The notes: a model not told the origin generated them from the letters alone. Positions 43,090 to 52,153 are shown, numbered from the stretch's first letter. The stretch: 61,846 nucleotides of DNA from Nitrospinia bacterium (GCA_029261715.1 JAJDAT010000018.1:1-61846), one strand, 5' to 3'. Translations and numbers: made by a program.

Positions 43090-43953
43090 TTAACTAAGAG
43101 TTTGTTTCAAATATTCTGCCACCCCTGCCGAAACTTCAGTTATGAAATCTATGTCTAGCGTTTCTAGAGTGTCGGTAGGTTGATGGTAATGTGGATTTCT
43201 AAAAAATGCCGTATCGGTAACCATGACAGCTTTATGCCCATTATCCCAAAATGGAGAATGATCGCTTAATCGAACTTCTTCAAAATTGTCGCCAGGTCCA
43301 GGGACTACCAGGAGTTCGGCAGGCAAATCTGGAGAGGCAACTTTCATTGCTTTCATTAATTGAGAAACTAATTCTTGTGAAGGTTCATTACCTACAATCG
43401 CGATAAAGTCTCCTGAGTCAGGGTATTTAGCTATATCAATATAAGGAGGATACTTTTGCGAACCGGCAGAATGATTTCTGAATCCAAGCATTTCCAAAGA
43501 GATCATTCCAGATATTTTGCCAGATTCATAAGTTGGAACTCTTTCGACAAAATGTTTGCTCCCAATAAAGCCATATTCCTCTAAAGTAAACCCAACATAT
43601 ATTAACGTAGATTTTAAGGGAATGTCGTTTAAACAGCGCGCTATTTCCAAAAGAGAGGCGACCGCGCTGGCGTTATCGTCCGCACCTGGCGACCCTTGGA
43701 CTGTATCGTAATGGGCTCCTAAAACAAAATAAGGAGACGATGGGTCTAAACCCTTTTTAATCCCTAAAATATTATCGGAGAGAGTCCCTTCAAATTCAAC
43801 CGGGATTTCCTTTACTGAAAGGCTTAAGTTTGAAAAATGATTTGCAATGTATTTCCCACATTTATGAAGTTCTTCTAGAGAAGTGTGGGGATTACGTTCT
43901 CCAATCAATAGTTTTAGATGAGACTCAATATTATGTTTTTTTGGGAGGTTCAT
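43090..43953 (-). CDS. M28-family zinc metallopeptidase
   Basis: 287 residues. The five zinc-site segments of M28 aminopeptidases are visible: LGAHYDTVQGSPGADDNASA (His and bridging Asp), TLEEYGFIGS (catalytic Glu pair), SLEMLGF, and a C-terminal HYHQPTDT with the last His. There is no signal peptide, so it is probably cytosolic, unlike many secreted members. It hydrolyses N-terminal residues or glutamate-containing peptides. It is transcribed together with the AsmA-like gene that begins 4 bases after its stop. Confidence 0.9.
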   Translation of the reverse strand: MNLPKKHNIESHLKLLIGERNPHTSLEELHKCGKYIANHFSNLSLSVKEIPVEFEGTLSDNILGIKKGLDPSSPYFVLGAHYDTVQGSPGADDNASAVASLLEIARCLNDIPLKSTLIYVGFTLEEYGFIGSKHFVERVPTYESGKISGMISLEMLGFRNHSAGSQKYPPYIDIAKYPDSGDFIAIVGNEPSQELVSQLMKAMKVASPDLPAELLVVPGPGDNFEEVRLSDHSPFWDNGHKAVMVTDTAFFRNPHYHQPTDTLETLDIDFITEVSAGVAEYLKQTLS

Positions 43954-44037
43954 TCTGGAGGTGATCTTTACTATTGATTTTAAAAGAGTTACCTCGAAAA
44001 TGTAGCACAGTTTACAAAGGATTATCTAGAAAAAATG

Positions 44038-44066
44038 TTTACATTTTTTCCTTAAAAGCCTAATAT
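44038..44066 (+). promoter_or_regulatory. sigma70-like promoter placing the start codon at the transcript start
   Basis: TTTACA (44038-44043), 17 bases, TAATAT (44061-44066). The expected transcription start falls at about 44073-44075, which is the ATG of the next gene. No ribosome binding site would be on the mRNA, so a leaderless transcript is predicted. Confidence 0.55.
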
Positions 44067-44073
44067 AACCGAC

Positions 44074-44391
44074 ATGATTAAGGTCCAATGTAATTCTGGA
44101 TATACGGTGAACGAGAAGCCTATGGCTTTCAGTTTACATCACTCCACATTCCAGGTTAATGAGATAATTGACCGTTGGTATGGAGAGAACTCCGTATACT
44201 TTAAGGTCGAAGCGGACGATGAAAATATTTACTTGCTAAAGTATGACAAATTGCAAGATAAATGGGATTTAGTATTTTATCAAAATCCTAAAAAGTTGGA
44301 TGTGATTATGCCGGAAGAAACTCTTTACGGAACTTTTGCTCTGACTAAAGAAGCGGATTGGAGTTTGAAACGGCCGACCGCTTTAAATTAA
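44074..44391 (+). CDS. small conserved-looking cytosolic protein
   Basis: 105 residues, soluble, with an alternating beta pattern: FQVNEIIDRWYGENSVYFKV, NIYLLKYDKLQDKWDLVFYQ and a polar C-terminus. I do not recognise the family. It has no cysteine motif beyond a single C6. It has no visible Shine-Dalgarno, and a good promoter ends seven bases before its ATG, which predicts leaderless translation. The pcm gene follows 82 bases later on the same strand. Confidence 0.6.
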   Translation: MIKVQCNSGYTVNEKPMAFSLHHSTFQVNEIIDRWYGENSVYFKVEADDENIYLLKYDKLQDKWDLVFYQNPKKLDVIMPEETLYGTFALTKEADWSLKRPTALN

Positions 44392-44473
44392 CGAAAACTT
44401 CCGACCTGTTGCGAAGGTATTTTTTTAACTTTGCTTTTCCCACCTAAGTGGTAAAACACAAGATCTCCCCTGA

Positions 44474-45151
44474 ATGAGTTTCTCAGAATCCCAAATTCAG
44501 CAATACGGTGGACATCGTCAGAAAATGGTAGAGCGTCACCTTTCTGATCGAGGAGTTAGAGATTTGCGCGTTTTGGAGGCGATGAATCGAGTTCCCCGTC
44601 ATTTATTTGTCCCAGCAGCTTTGCAGCATAGGGCATATGGAGACCACGCGTTACCCATTGGCGAAAACCAAACGATATCACAGCCATATATGGTAGGTTT
44701 AATGTCGGAGTTGCTTGGATTATCTGAAAACGATAAAGTTTTAGAAATTGGAACCGGGTCAGGCTATCAGACAGCGGTTTTAGCAGAATTGGCTGAACAA
44801 GTTTTTACCATTGAAAGAATAAAAAATATAGGACAAGCGTCTCAAAAACTATTAGATCGCTTGAATTACCGAAATATCGTCTATAAAATATTTGATGGAA
44901 CAAACGGTTGGAGAGACCAAGCTCCTTACGACGCAATATTGATTACTGCTGGAGTTCAAAAAGTTCCGCCTCCTTTAATTGATCAATTAAAGGATGGAGG
45001 AAAGCTGGTAATTCCCATTGGTGATTTAGAAAGCCAGAAGTTGACTGTGATTACTAGGCGAGAAGGTCAGGTCGAGTCTAAAGATGTAGCTGAATGTAAG
45101 TTTGTTAAGTTAATAGGTAAATTTGGTTGGACGGATAATGGACATTCTTAG
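44474..45151 (+). CDS. pcm: protein-L-isoaspartate O-methyltransferase
   Basis: 225 residues. Class I methyltransferase motifs are clear: GDHALPIGENQTISQPYMVG (the family-specific substrate loop), VLEIGTGSGYQTAVLAELA (SAM motif I) and YDAILITAGVQKVPPPLIDQ. The enzyme methylates isoaspartyl residues formed in ageing proteins so that they can be repaired. It acts in the cytosol. Spacing suggests it is separate from the next gene, which begins 115 bases later. Confidence 0.96.
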   Translation: MSFSESQIQQYGGHRQKMVERHLSDRGVRDLRVLEAMNRVPRHLFVPAALQHRAYGDHALPIGENQTISQPYMVGLMSELLGLSENDKVLEIGTGSGYQTAVLAELAEQVFTIERIKNIGQASQKLLDRLNYRNIVYKIFDGTNGWRDQAPYDAILITAGVQKVPPPLIDQLKDGGKLVIPIGDLESQKLTVITRREGQVESKDVAECKFVKLIGKFGWTDNGHS

Positions 45152-45266
45152 TATTCTCAGACTTGACATATGTAGAAAAAATTAATTGGTACTTTTTTAG
45201 TTTGGAAGCTCTTAATTTATAAGTTCTATTTAACTGTTTTTTTAAATTCGCTAAGGAGAAAAGCCA

Positions 45267-45812
45267 GTGTTCTCAAGAATCATTGAAAAGGGGAGTTTTA
45301 CGTTAGATTCAGGGGTTAAGTCCTCCTACAATTACGACTACTCTGCCGTTTCAGATACAATGAACCGAGCTTACTGCCAGTTGTTAAAATATAAGTTGGA
45401 CCAATGGCAAAACCAACATGGGATGTTTGACATTGTAGTTGGTATAGAAACTGAGGGAATTCGCATCGGTTATCAACTTGCGGAAATGATGGAGTTGCCC
45501 TTTACGGTTATTCCACATAAAAGGACTGACTTTGAGCAATTGGTAAAGCCATCTTGGGGAGCTGATCCACATTTCTTGATTGTGGACGATATTGTCACCA
45601 CCGGGCATTCTATGATACGAGCAATTGACTTTTTAGAGATTGAAGAAAAGGAAGAAACCGTTACCTTTGGTTCTATGATTAGGCGAAACCCATCCAACTT
45701 AGATTATTCGGCTGTAAAAGGGGATCGTTCAAAAGAAGAAATGCATATTAAGGATCGCCGGTTTGACGCGATAGATAAGCGGTTAGTTTCTTTATTTAAC
45801 GAACCGGAATAA
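45267..45812 (+). CDS. phosphoribosyltransferase, orotate PRTase-like
   Basis: 181 residues, somewhat shorter than PyrE (about 210). The start resembles PyrE (GSFTLDSGVKSSYNYDYS), and the PRPP-binding motif FLIVDDIVTTGHSM is intact. The body has the type I PRTase alternation (FDIVVGIETEGIRIGYQLAE). It may be a true orotate phosphoribosyltransferase or a related purine/pyrimidine enzyme. A TAAGGAG ribosome binding site precedes the ATG. Its last 17 bases overlap the end of the converging mltA gene. Confidence 0.75.
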   Translation: MFSRIIEKGSFTLDSGVKSSYNYDYSAVSDTMNRAYCQLLKYKLDQWQNQHGMFDIVVGIETEGIRIGYQLAEMMELPFTVIPHKRTDFEQLVKPSWGADPHFLIVDDIVTTGHSMIRAIDFLEIEEKEETVTFGSMIRRNPSNLDYSAVKGDRSKEEMHIKDRRFDAIDKRLVSLFNEPE

Positions 45813-47235
45813 TTATTTTAGAGTTTTTAGAAAATTCTAAGGGTTTATCTTTAAGTAAAAGAAAATAAAGATTACCTTTTTGCATATAGCGTCCAGCTAA
45901 TTGGCCAGCTTGCTTTCCGATGCCAAAATATAAGTCCACTCGGCCAAGGCCTTTGATAGCGCTGCCTGTGTCTTGATTTATGACGAAGCGGGTGAACGGC
46001 TCCCATTTAGCGATTTCACCCGAAGCGTTCAAGACGGGTTTTTTTGATGAGATAAAGGCTAATCCCCCCTGCGGATAAATCGAAGTATCGGTGGCGATTG
46101 ATCGATTGGCTATAACCGGAGTTCCGCTTGAACCTCTAGGCGTTCCGTCTGAGAACTCGAAAAATATATACCGTTTGTTTTTATATAAATATTTAGGAAT
46201 GTCTTGAGGACGTTCGGTAAAATGTTTTTTGATCCCCTGCATCGATCCTTGCGAAGGAGAAAGAGCTCCCTCTTTGAGCATATGTTTTCCTACGCTTTGA
46301 TAGCTATAGCCATTGGTGCCGGCAAATTGAACGCCTTGTCGTTCGCCATTTGGAAATTCAAGGATTCCCGATCCTTGGATGTGCAAAAAATACCTTTCCA
46401 TTTCATTTTGAAGCCAGGCAATTTCCAGTCCACTATCTTGAAGTGCTTTGAAACCGTCTATATCTTCCCTTGTATAGTTTGGTCCATCGATGAACTTTAG
46501 CGTTGCATAAGATTTTCCAGGAGGGCGGTGGCGAACGAATAATCTATTTTTAGAAAGCTGATAAGGTTTTTTATAAATAGGATAATTGAATTTGGGAGAT
46601 CGGGTTTTGCTTGCGGCAATGACCGGGGTGTAGTATCCAGTGAATAAGGCTTCTAGATCGCTCCCTTTTCCAGTTTGGATAAATTCAAATCTATCTTCGA
46701 TTTGCCGCGCAAATTCTTCTGTAGATAATTCTTGGTTCAATAAATCTAAAAATGCTCGCAGCGTAGAAATAATTCTTCGAACCGGAATTTGTTGACTCCC
46801 CATTGGGAGTATCTTATTGGGATCTTGGTAATCTAAGATATTTAGGTGGTTTCGAATTGCTGTGGATAATCCTTTATTTCTCAAGTCATCGTCAAAGTTT
46901 CTTGTGGTCGCAGGAACGCTAGTCTGTGGAAGAGGTAGAATTAAATTTGAAGAATTAAAATAGGAACGTTTTTTTTGAACGCCGGAAAAATCAAGAATTT
47001 TGGGTCCAGATGATGCTCTATAGGAATTTGGGTCAATTTTATCTTCAGGTAGGGAGGACCAGCTTTCAAAGTTTTTTCTTTTTCTTGAATCGGAGTTGCT
47101 TTCAAAATTTTTTTGATTATAAGAGCGTTCTACTTTGGAAGTATCTCGCCAACCCGCGCAACCGACTGAAAAGCTAAACAGCGGAACCAAGAAAAATAAT
47201 AAAAAGTGTATTTGAAGATTAATTTTATGAAACAT
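45796..47235 (-). CDS. mltA: membrane-bound lytic murein transglycosylase A
   Basis: 479 residues from the ATG at 47235 (MFHKINLQIHFLLFF), chosen because it gives a proper lipoprotein signal peptide with lipobox SVGC; the frame is open further upstream. After a 130-residue polar region come the MltA barrel (FTGYYTPVIAASKTRSPKF) and the 3D domain with DTGSAIKGLGRVDLYFGIG carrying the catalytic Asp. It cleaves peptidoglycan glycan strands with anhydromuramic ends, from the outer membrane. The long linker exceeds E. coli MltA (365 residues). The rnhA stop lies 35 bases upstream on the same strand. Confidence 0.93.
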   Translation of the reverse strand: MFHKINLQIHFLLFFLVPLFSFSVGCAGWRDTSKVERSYNQKNFESNSDSRKRKNFESWSSLPEDKIDPNSYRASSGPKILDFSGVQKKRSYFNSSNLILPLPQTSVPATTRNFDDDLRNKGLSTAIRNHLNILDYQDPNKILPMGSQQIPVRRIISTLRAFLDLLNQELSTEEFARQIEDRFEFIQTGKGSDLEALFTGYYTPVIAASKTRSPKFNYPIYKKPYQLSKNRLFVRHRPPGKSYATLKFIDGPNYTREDIDGFKALQDSGLEIAWLQNEMERYFLHIQGSGILEFPNGERQGVQFAGTNGYSYQSVGKHMLKEGALSPSQGSMQGIKKHFTERPQDIPKYLYKNKRYIFFEFSDGTPRGSSGTPVIANRSIATDTSIYPQGGLAFISSKKPVLNASGEIAKWEPFTRFVINQDTGSAIKGLGRVDLYFGIGKQAGQLAGRYMQKGNLYFLLLKDKPLEFSKNSKIIIPVR

Positions 47236-47270
47236 AACTAATTGAGGGAAATGGAGGAAGTTTAGAAGTT

Positions 47271-47702
47271 TTAGATCGAAGTTAACGCTTCGTTTGCTAA
47301 TTGATCGCAACGTTCATTTTCTGGATGACCAGAGTGTCCTTTTACCCAGTGCCAAGAAACTTTATGTTTTTTATTGAGAGAATGTAGTTTTTGCCAAAGC
47401 TCTTTGTTTTTTACAGGTTGTCGAGCGGCATTAACCCAACTTTTTTTTATCCAACCATGAATCCATTCAGTTATGCCCTTAATGACATATTGTGAGTCGG
47501 TGGTTAGGTTGACTTCACATGGTTCTTTTAGGTGTTCTAATGCGACTATACAGGCCGTCATTTCCATTATGTTGTTTGTAGTGTTCTTTGTCGCTCCAGT
47601 TATTTCTTTGACTTTACCTTCGAATTTCAAAATACAACCGTAACCTCCCGGACCAGGATTACCCTTGCAACATCCATCAGTAAAGATTTCAACTTTTTTC
47701 AC
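47271..47702 (-). CDS. rnhA: ribonuclease HI
   Basis: 143 residues, the usual length. Catalytic residues D9 ([16 protein letters not shown]), E47 (NIMEMTA), D69 (LTTDSQYV) and D133 (ERCDQLAN) are all in place, with H123 in the [10 protein letters not shown] loop. The basic protrusion ([17 protein letters not shown]) is present, as in E. coli RNase HI. It degrades RNA in RNA-DNA hybrids. mltA follows on the same strand 35 bases on and may share the transcript. Confidence 0.97.
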   Translation of the reverse strand: MKKVEIFTDGCCKGNPGPGGYGCILKFEGKVKEITGATKNTTNNIMEMTACIVALEHLKEPCEVNLTTDSQYVIKGITEWIHGWIKKSWVNAARQPVKNKELWQKLHSLNKKHKVSWHWVKGHSGHPENERCDQLANEALTSI

Positions 47703-48126
47703 TTGCAGCCTTATCCCTTATAACCATTTTTTCACCAAGTGTGGCTGGTAAACAATATACTAAACTAATTTAACTGATTTAAAAACAAAGATTTGAATGG
47801 AAGGCTTTTTTTTTTGAGGAAATTTAAAGTTTCGTGAGCTTAACTTAATTTATTATTATGCTCATTGCCGAAAATTAGATGAAATCCGCTAAAAAGTAGT
47901 CGCTCGAAAAAATAACTGTAAAATTTGATGATTATGTATGTTTTGTGTTAAGGAAATTTTCGAAATCGAGGCTTTTTTCTTAGTGAGCAAAGGAGTATAA
48001 TGATATATTCCCTTAATAATTGGGGGTATATCGACTAATTTTGTAAAAGTTGATTAAGTCTAAGTTGGCTTTAGATAGCTTTCTGAGACCTTAGAAATAA
48101 TCGTTAACTAGTTATATTGAAATGGT
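47703..48126. other. A+T-rich gene-free stretch before the oxidoreductase promoter
   Basis: No ORF with coding character, tRNA or clear hairpin is visible. The divergent genes on either side (rnhA leftward, oxidoreductase rightward) imply two promoters; only the rightward one could be placed. Confidence 0.5.
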
Positions 48127-48154
48127 TTGACAATTACTTATAGGGTGATATAGT
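48127..48154 (+). promoter_or_regulatory. sigma70-like promoter of the oxidoreductase operon
   Basis: A perfect -35 TTGACA (48127-48132), a 16-base spacer and -10 TATAGT (48149-48154). Transcription should start near 48161, giving a leader of about 35 bases with a GGAAGAGG-type ribosome binding site before the ATG at 48196. One of the strongest promoter matches in the window, as expected for a central-metabolism operon. Confidence 0.75.
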
Positions 48155-48195
48155 GTCCGCTCAAACCTATTATATAGAAGGAAGAGGATTAAAGA

Positions 48196-48837
48196 ATGGA
48201 TTTATATAAAGTAAGCCCGGGACCAGAAAGTTTTTTACCGCCCGCTGCGGCAAAAATGGGAAATGTTCTACCTGATCCAGGTCAAGGACATATTGGCGGC
48301 ACAATTGTACCTGAAGAAGAAGCTATGGAGATGGCGGCTCGAAAATTTCTGGAGGGTAAAGTTCCAACAATTTTCCCAGGGCCTTTGGTGCTTTGGCACT
48401 GGAACGAAAAAGCGGCTAAAAAAGCGAAAGCTATTAGGGCTTTGGCTGATGCGGGACCTTTTCGTTTGATTCCAATGGCAGATTACCGACCTAAATATCC
48501 AAAGATTAATCCGGAAGTAGAGATCAATCCAAATCATCCAAACTTAACGATTTGGCATAATGAAATTGATGTTTGCATATTTGTTGGCGTGCATTGCCAT
48601 CAAGCAAACTTGTCGTTGAAAATCATCCGTGGCGGTACAGATTGCTACACGATGGCGATGTGTGCTCAAGCGGGTCATGAAGACGCTTGTTTGTCTTTCC
48701 GCGACGCGACTGTTGAGAAAATTGAACGATTGACTTGGTGGGTAAACAAACTGAAAGCAGAAGGAGTTAAAAGCCAAGCGAAAGAGTTCACTCAGTTTAA
48801 ACACATTCCCAAATGGCGTGAGGCTGAAGGGAATTAA
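48196..48837 (+). CDS. 2-oxoacid:ferredoxin oxidoreductase, epsilon subunit (CODH beta/epsilon-like)
   Basis: 213 residues. The central region (TIFPGPLVLWHWNEKAAKKA, VCIFVGVHCHQANLSLKIIR) has the Rossmann-like fold of the CO-dehydrogenase beta / acetyl-CoA synthase epsilon family. The same extra subunit occurs as the fifth subunit of the pyruvate and 2-oxoglutarate:ferredoxin oxidoreductases of Hydrogenobacter and Aquifex. The N-terminus (SPGPESFLPPAAAKMGNVLP) is Pro/Gly-rich. It is the first gene of the five-gene operon. The precise role of this subunit is unclear. Subunit name is by analogy. Confidence 0.75.
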   Translation: MDLYKVSPGPESFLPPAAAKMGNVLPDPGQGHIGGTIVPEEEAMEMAARKFLEGKVPTIFPGPLVLWHWNEKAAKKAKAIRALADAGPFRLIPMADYRPKYPKINPEVEINPNHPNLTIWHNEIDVCIFVGVHCHQANLSLKIIRGGTDCYTMAMCAQAGHEDACLSFRDATVEKIERLTWWVNKLKAEGVKSQAKEFTQFKHIPKWREAEGN

Positions 48838-48904
48838 TCTTATATTTTTAAAAACTTCAAAACAATGGCGGCAACGGCGCCGAGTCATATAGGGAGTTTA
48901 AGTT

Positions 48905-50143
48905 ATGAATAAAAAAGTAATTCCAGAAGATCGGAAAATTATAAGTTCTACTCATGTGAAAATTGGTCAAAAAAACCAAAAAGATCAGGTTCATACTGAA
49001 CCTAATGAATTCTTTTATGGGGTAGAGAGAATCACGAAATTTTTTACTGGTAGTGAAGTTATTCAGTCGGCCATAAAAGTTTCTCACTGTGACGTAATGG
49101 TTGCATATCCGATTACTCCGCAGAGTGAAGCGGCGGCGTTGATTGGTGAATTATTTGCTGATGGGTATATCGGAGATTACTTCCGAGGCGAAAGTGAATT
49201 CGCCGTTATGGGACAATGTGCTGGCGCAGCTTTTGGTGGGGCGCGAGTTTTTACCACAACAGCCGGGCCTGGAACATTGAGAGCGATGGAAAATTTTCCA
49301 ATGTGGGCTGGTTCTCGTCTTCCAATTCAAGTTTGCGTAACTTGCCGAGGAGTTAATTCCCCATTAAGTATTCAACCAGATACGCTTGAAATGTCTTATT
49401 TGCTAGAGACGGGTATGTTGATTTGGCATGCGGAGACAGCACAAGATCTTTACGATTTTATTTTGAAAGGTTTTATCGTTGCAGAGCAACCAGATGTTCA
49501 TGTTCCTATTGCTGTTTGTTGCGATGGTTTCTTCGTTACACATACAAAGGATACTGTTGATATTCTTCCAGACGACGTTTGTTTGCCTCCATACGATCCG
49601 TATAAATCTCCAGTCCCTTGTATGGATATGGAATGTCCGCCAGTAAGGATGATGCGTGATCCTTTTATTATGAAATCTAATTATATTCATTACGCAACGC
49701 ATGCTTCTTGGCAGCAGGAAATTCATGCGGCTGTGGAGCGATCTAGAAAACACACCATTCCATTTTTAGATGGTTTGATTGATATAGAAAATGGCGATCG
49801 CGATATTCTTATTATAGGTTCTGGAACAGCGGTATCTCAAAGTAGAGAAGCGATTAGATTGTTGGAATTAGAGGGTATTAAAGTTGGATTAATAAAAATT
49901 AAAACTATCCGACCATTTCCACATGAAGAAGTTCGCGAAGCTCTTAAAAATGCTAAGACTGTTTTTGTTCCTGAATTTAATATCGTTGGCTGGTTAGCTA
50001 GAGAGATTAAAGCTATAGTTCCAGATAACGACAAGATTATTGCTGGGCCTCATGTTGCCGGCGGTATGACGATGCCTTCCGAAGTGATTGTTGTTGAGGT
50101 TAAAACCGCTCTCGGATTGAATGTAGAAAAAATTAAGATGTAA
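48905..50143 (+). CDS. 2-oxoacid:ferredoxin oxidoreductase, alpha subunit
   Basis: 412 residues. After a 40-residue polar N-terminal extension comes the PFOR N-terminal domain: VMVAYPITPQSEAAALIGEL, ESEFAVMGQCAGAAFGGARV, TTTAGPGTLRAMENFPMWAG. The second domain (DILIIGSGTAVSQSREAIRL, VGLIKIKTIRPFP) is the transketolase C-terminal-like domain II. With the beta subunit it binds thiamine diphosphate and the 2-oxoacid. Whether the substrate is pyruvate or 2-oxoglutarate cannot be decided from the sequence by eye. The ATG has a GGAG-type site in the 67-base gap after the epsilon gene. Confidence 0.92.
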   Translation: MNKKVIPEDRKIISSTHVKIGQKNQKDQVHTEPNEFFYGVERITKFFTGSEVIQSAIKVSHCDVMVAYPITPQSEAAALIGELFADGYIGDYFRGESEFAVMGQCAGAAFGGARVFTTTAGPGTLRAMENFPMWAGSRLPIQVCVTCRGVNSPLSIQPDTLEMSYLLETGMLIWHAETAQDLYDFILKGFIVAEQPDVHVPIAVCCDGFFVTHTKDTVDILPDDVCLPPYDPYKSPVPCMDMECPPVRMMRDPFIMKSNYIHYATHASWQQEIHAAVERSRKHTIPFLDGLIDIENGDRDILIIGSGTAVSQSREAIRLLELEGIKVGLIKIKTIRPFPHEEVREALKNAKTVFVPEFNIVGWLAREIKAIVPDNDKIIAGPHVAGGMTMPSEVIVVEVKTALGLNVEKIKM

Positions 50144-50182
50144 AAAATTTTAAAAAATTTAATTTATAAAAAGGAATTAGCC

Positions 50183-51094
50183 ATGAGCGCTGAAAAAATT
50201 AAAATTTGCGAAGATCTATACGATATTATGCCTCCTGAGTATCAGGACATCGTTGAGAACGCAACTTATGGTAAAGAAGGTCGTGGTTGGAAAGATATTG
50301 GCGAAAGTAAAGAGTTGATTGAGCAACATTCCTTGTGTGCTGGGTGTCCGGAGTCTATTGCTTTTCGTTATATTTTGGCCAGTTTGCCCGCTCCTGAAGA
50401 TACCGTATTTGTTGGATCGACAGGCTGTACAAGCTTAGTGTTTCCAATGGTAGCTGTTCATAATATTCATTCATTGTTTGGAAACCAAAATGCAATCGCT
50501 ACAGGTTTGAAAAGGGCGTTGATGGTGAGACATCCTGATAAAGTGAAAGATGTTGTTGTTTTGGCTGGCGATGGGGCTACTGTAGACATTGGCTTGGATA
50601 TGACCATGCAGTCTTGGTTCCGCCAAGAAAAGTTTACGACTATTTGCTTTGATAACGAACTTTATGCAAATACGGGCGGTCAAGAAAGCGGATTGATGCA
50701 AAAAGGATTCGTTTCTAAGATGGCGCCTGTGGGAAAACTTTTCGACAAAGTTAGGTTGCCTGAGATAGCTAGAGAAGCTGGATGTCATTATGTTGTTATG
50801 ATGACTAGTAGTAAGCCAAATCGAGTTGAAAAAGCTATTCGAAATGCTGTTCATGTGGCTCGCGAAATTGGTCCTACATATATTCAAATTTACACTCCAT
50901 GCATTTTGGAAATTGGAAAGCAAAGCATGGAAGGTTTGGATGAGATGAAGGATTCCGAAGGCATTGGCGGTCGGTTTACTTATAAAGAATATGTTACTGA
51001 CGCAGCGGCAGCCTTGATTAAGGAAATGGACGATGCAGAAAAAGCAGCTAAAAAAGCGGCTCGCGAAAAAGCAAAAGCGGCAGCTAAAGCGTAA
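50183..51094 (+). CDS. 2-oxoacid:ferredoxin oxidoreductase, beta subunit (TPP-binding)
   Basis: 303 residues. It has cysteines for a [4Fe-4S] cluster near the start (HSLCAGCPESIAF, and GSTGCTSLVFP) and the thiamine-diphosphate motif AGDGATVDIGLDMTMQSW followed by FDNELYANTGGQ (GDG...DNE...TGGQ). The C-terminal 25 residues are an Ala/Lys-rich helix (EKAAKKAAREKAKAAAKA), an addition not usual in the family. It carries the active site of CO2-fixing or decarboxylating 2-oxoacid:ferredoxin oxidoreductase. An AAGGA ribosome binding site lies before the ATG. Confidence 0.93.
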   Translation: MSAEKIKICEDLYDIMPPEYQDIVENATYGKEGRGWKDIGESKELIEQHSLCAGCPESIAFRYILASLPAPEDTVFVGSTGCTSLVFPMVAVHNIHSLFGNQNAIATGLKRALMVRHPDKVKDVVVLAGDGATVDIGLDMTMQSWFRQEKFTTICFDNELYANTGGQESGLMQKGFVSKMAPVGKLFDKVRLPEIAREAGCHYVVMMTSSKPNRVEKAIRNAVHVAREIGPTYIQIYTPCILEIGKQSMEGLDEMKDSEGIGGRFTYKEYVTDAAAALIKEMDDAEKAAKKAAREKAKAAAKA

Positions 51095-51113
51095 ATAAGA
51101 GGAGTGTTGTTTT

Positions 51114-51797
51114 ATGAAAACTAGATTGAATATTCGTATTTCTGGCCTTGGCGGTCAAGGGGCTGTTACCGCCGCACATGTATTGGCAATGGCGGCTAAT
51201 AAGGATGGTCTTTATTCAATTTCCAATCCATTCTTTGGAGCGGAAAAAAGAATGGCTCCTGCGGAAAGTTACGCTCGGATTGGTCCTGAGAAAATTTATG
51301 ACCGAGGCGAACTAGTTTTCCCTGACGTGATCATGGTGTTTCATGCGCAAGTTATCACGATGCAAAAGAGCTATACGGCGCCTTTTTATTCGGGATTAAA
51401 GGATGGTGGTATCATTCTTATTAATACCACCGCAGATCTTTTAACCAAAGCGGATCATGAAAGATTAGATGCAAAAAAGGTTACGGTTTATAATGTCGAT
51501 GCAACTTCAATGGCGTTAGAAATTGGCGGTACTGAATTGTCTACCAACATGGCGATGATTGGCGCGTGCGCTGGAGTTACCAATGTTGTTACCTTAGCAG
51601 GTTTGGATGCCGCTATTAAGGATCGTTTTGGTAAAAAATATGTGGCTTCTGGTGGTACGGCGTCTTTGGACCAAGCTATTACGAAGAAATACGCTAAGAA
51701 AGAAATGTTATTGAAGAAAAATATAGATTGTATTAATGAGTCCCACAAGAGAGCCGTAGAATGGGCTAAAGATAAGAATTTAGCCGTTGCGGTTTAA
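51114..51797 (+). CDS. 2-oxoacid:ferredoxin oxidoreductase, gamma subunit
   Basis: 227 residues. The N-terminus has the gamma signature IRISGLGGQGAVTAAHVLAM, then NPFFGAEKRMAPAESYARI. Later a dinucleotide-like fold continues with AMIGACAGVTNVVTLAGLDA. The C-terminus is a basic helix. The gamma subunit contributes to CoA binding in this enzyme class. GAGGAG lies 10 bases before the ATG, 19 bases after the beta stop. Confidence 0.92.
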   Translation: MKTRLNIRISGLGGQGAVTAAHVLAMAANKDGLYSISNPFFGAEKRMAPAESYARIGPEKIYDRGELVFPDVIMVFHAQVITMQKSYTAPFYSGLKDGGIILINTTADLLTKADHERLDAKKVTVYNVDATSMALEIGGTELSTNMAMIGACAGVTNVVTLAGLDAAIKDRFGKKYVASGGTASLDQAITKKYAKKEMLLKKNIDCINESHKRAVEWAKDKNLAVAV

Positions 51798-51855
51798 ACT
51801 TCTTTTCTAAGAATAAACCTATTAAATTTTTTTAGGAAAGAGAGGAATTTAAGAA

Positions 51856-52137
51856 GTGTATAATGTAGCTCTTGTCGAAGAGGATAAATGTATTGCTGAA
51901 AAAGGATGTCGGCTTTGTATAATGTATTGCCCAGAATCGGACTGTATCCTTATGGATATGGAAAAGAAGAAGGCTGTTGTTGTTGTTGATCGTTGTAAAG
52001 GTTGCGACCTTTGCATGGTGGTTTGTAGCACTCATAAAGCCATTACAATGCATCCTGTTGATCCAACCACGGGTAAAGTTATTCATGATCGTGGCGCTGG
52101 CGAAACTGCCGGATTAGGTCAAGCATACGCAGGCTAG
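51856..52137 (+). CDS. 2-oxoacid:ferredoxin oxidoreductase, delta (ferredoxin) subunit
   Basis: 93 residues from a GTG at 51856, with GAGGAA eight bases upstream. Two [4Fe-4S] motifs are present: a modified first one, CIAEKGCRLCIMYCP (Cx5CxxCx3C), and a regular second one, CKGCDLCMVVCS. The C-terminus is Gly-rich. It passes electrons between the thiamine site and ferredoxin. Last gene of the operon; a strong intrinsic terminator follows 14 bases after the stop. Confidence 0.93.
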   Translation: MYNVALVEEDKCIAEKGCRLCIMYCPESDCILMDMEKKKAVVVVDRCKGCDLCMVVCSTHKAITMHPVDPTTGKVIHDRGAGETAGLGQAYAG

Positions 52138-52153
52138 TTCAGCTTTTAGTTAT

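Noticed and set aside
48127-48195. Riboswitch in front of the oxidoreductase operon
   Set aside because: The leader is only about 35 bases, too short for a known riboswitch.
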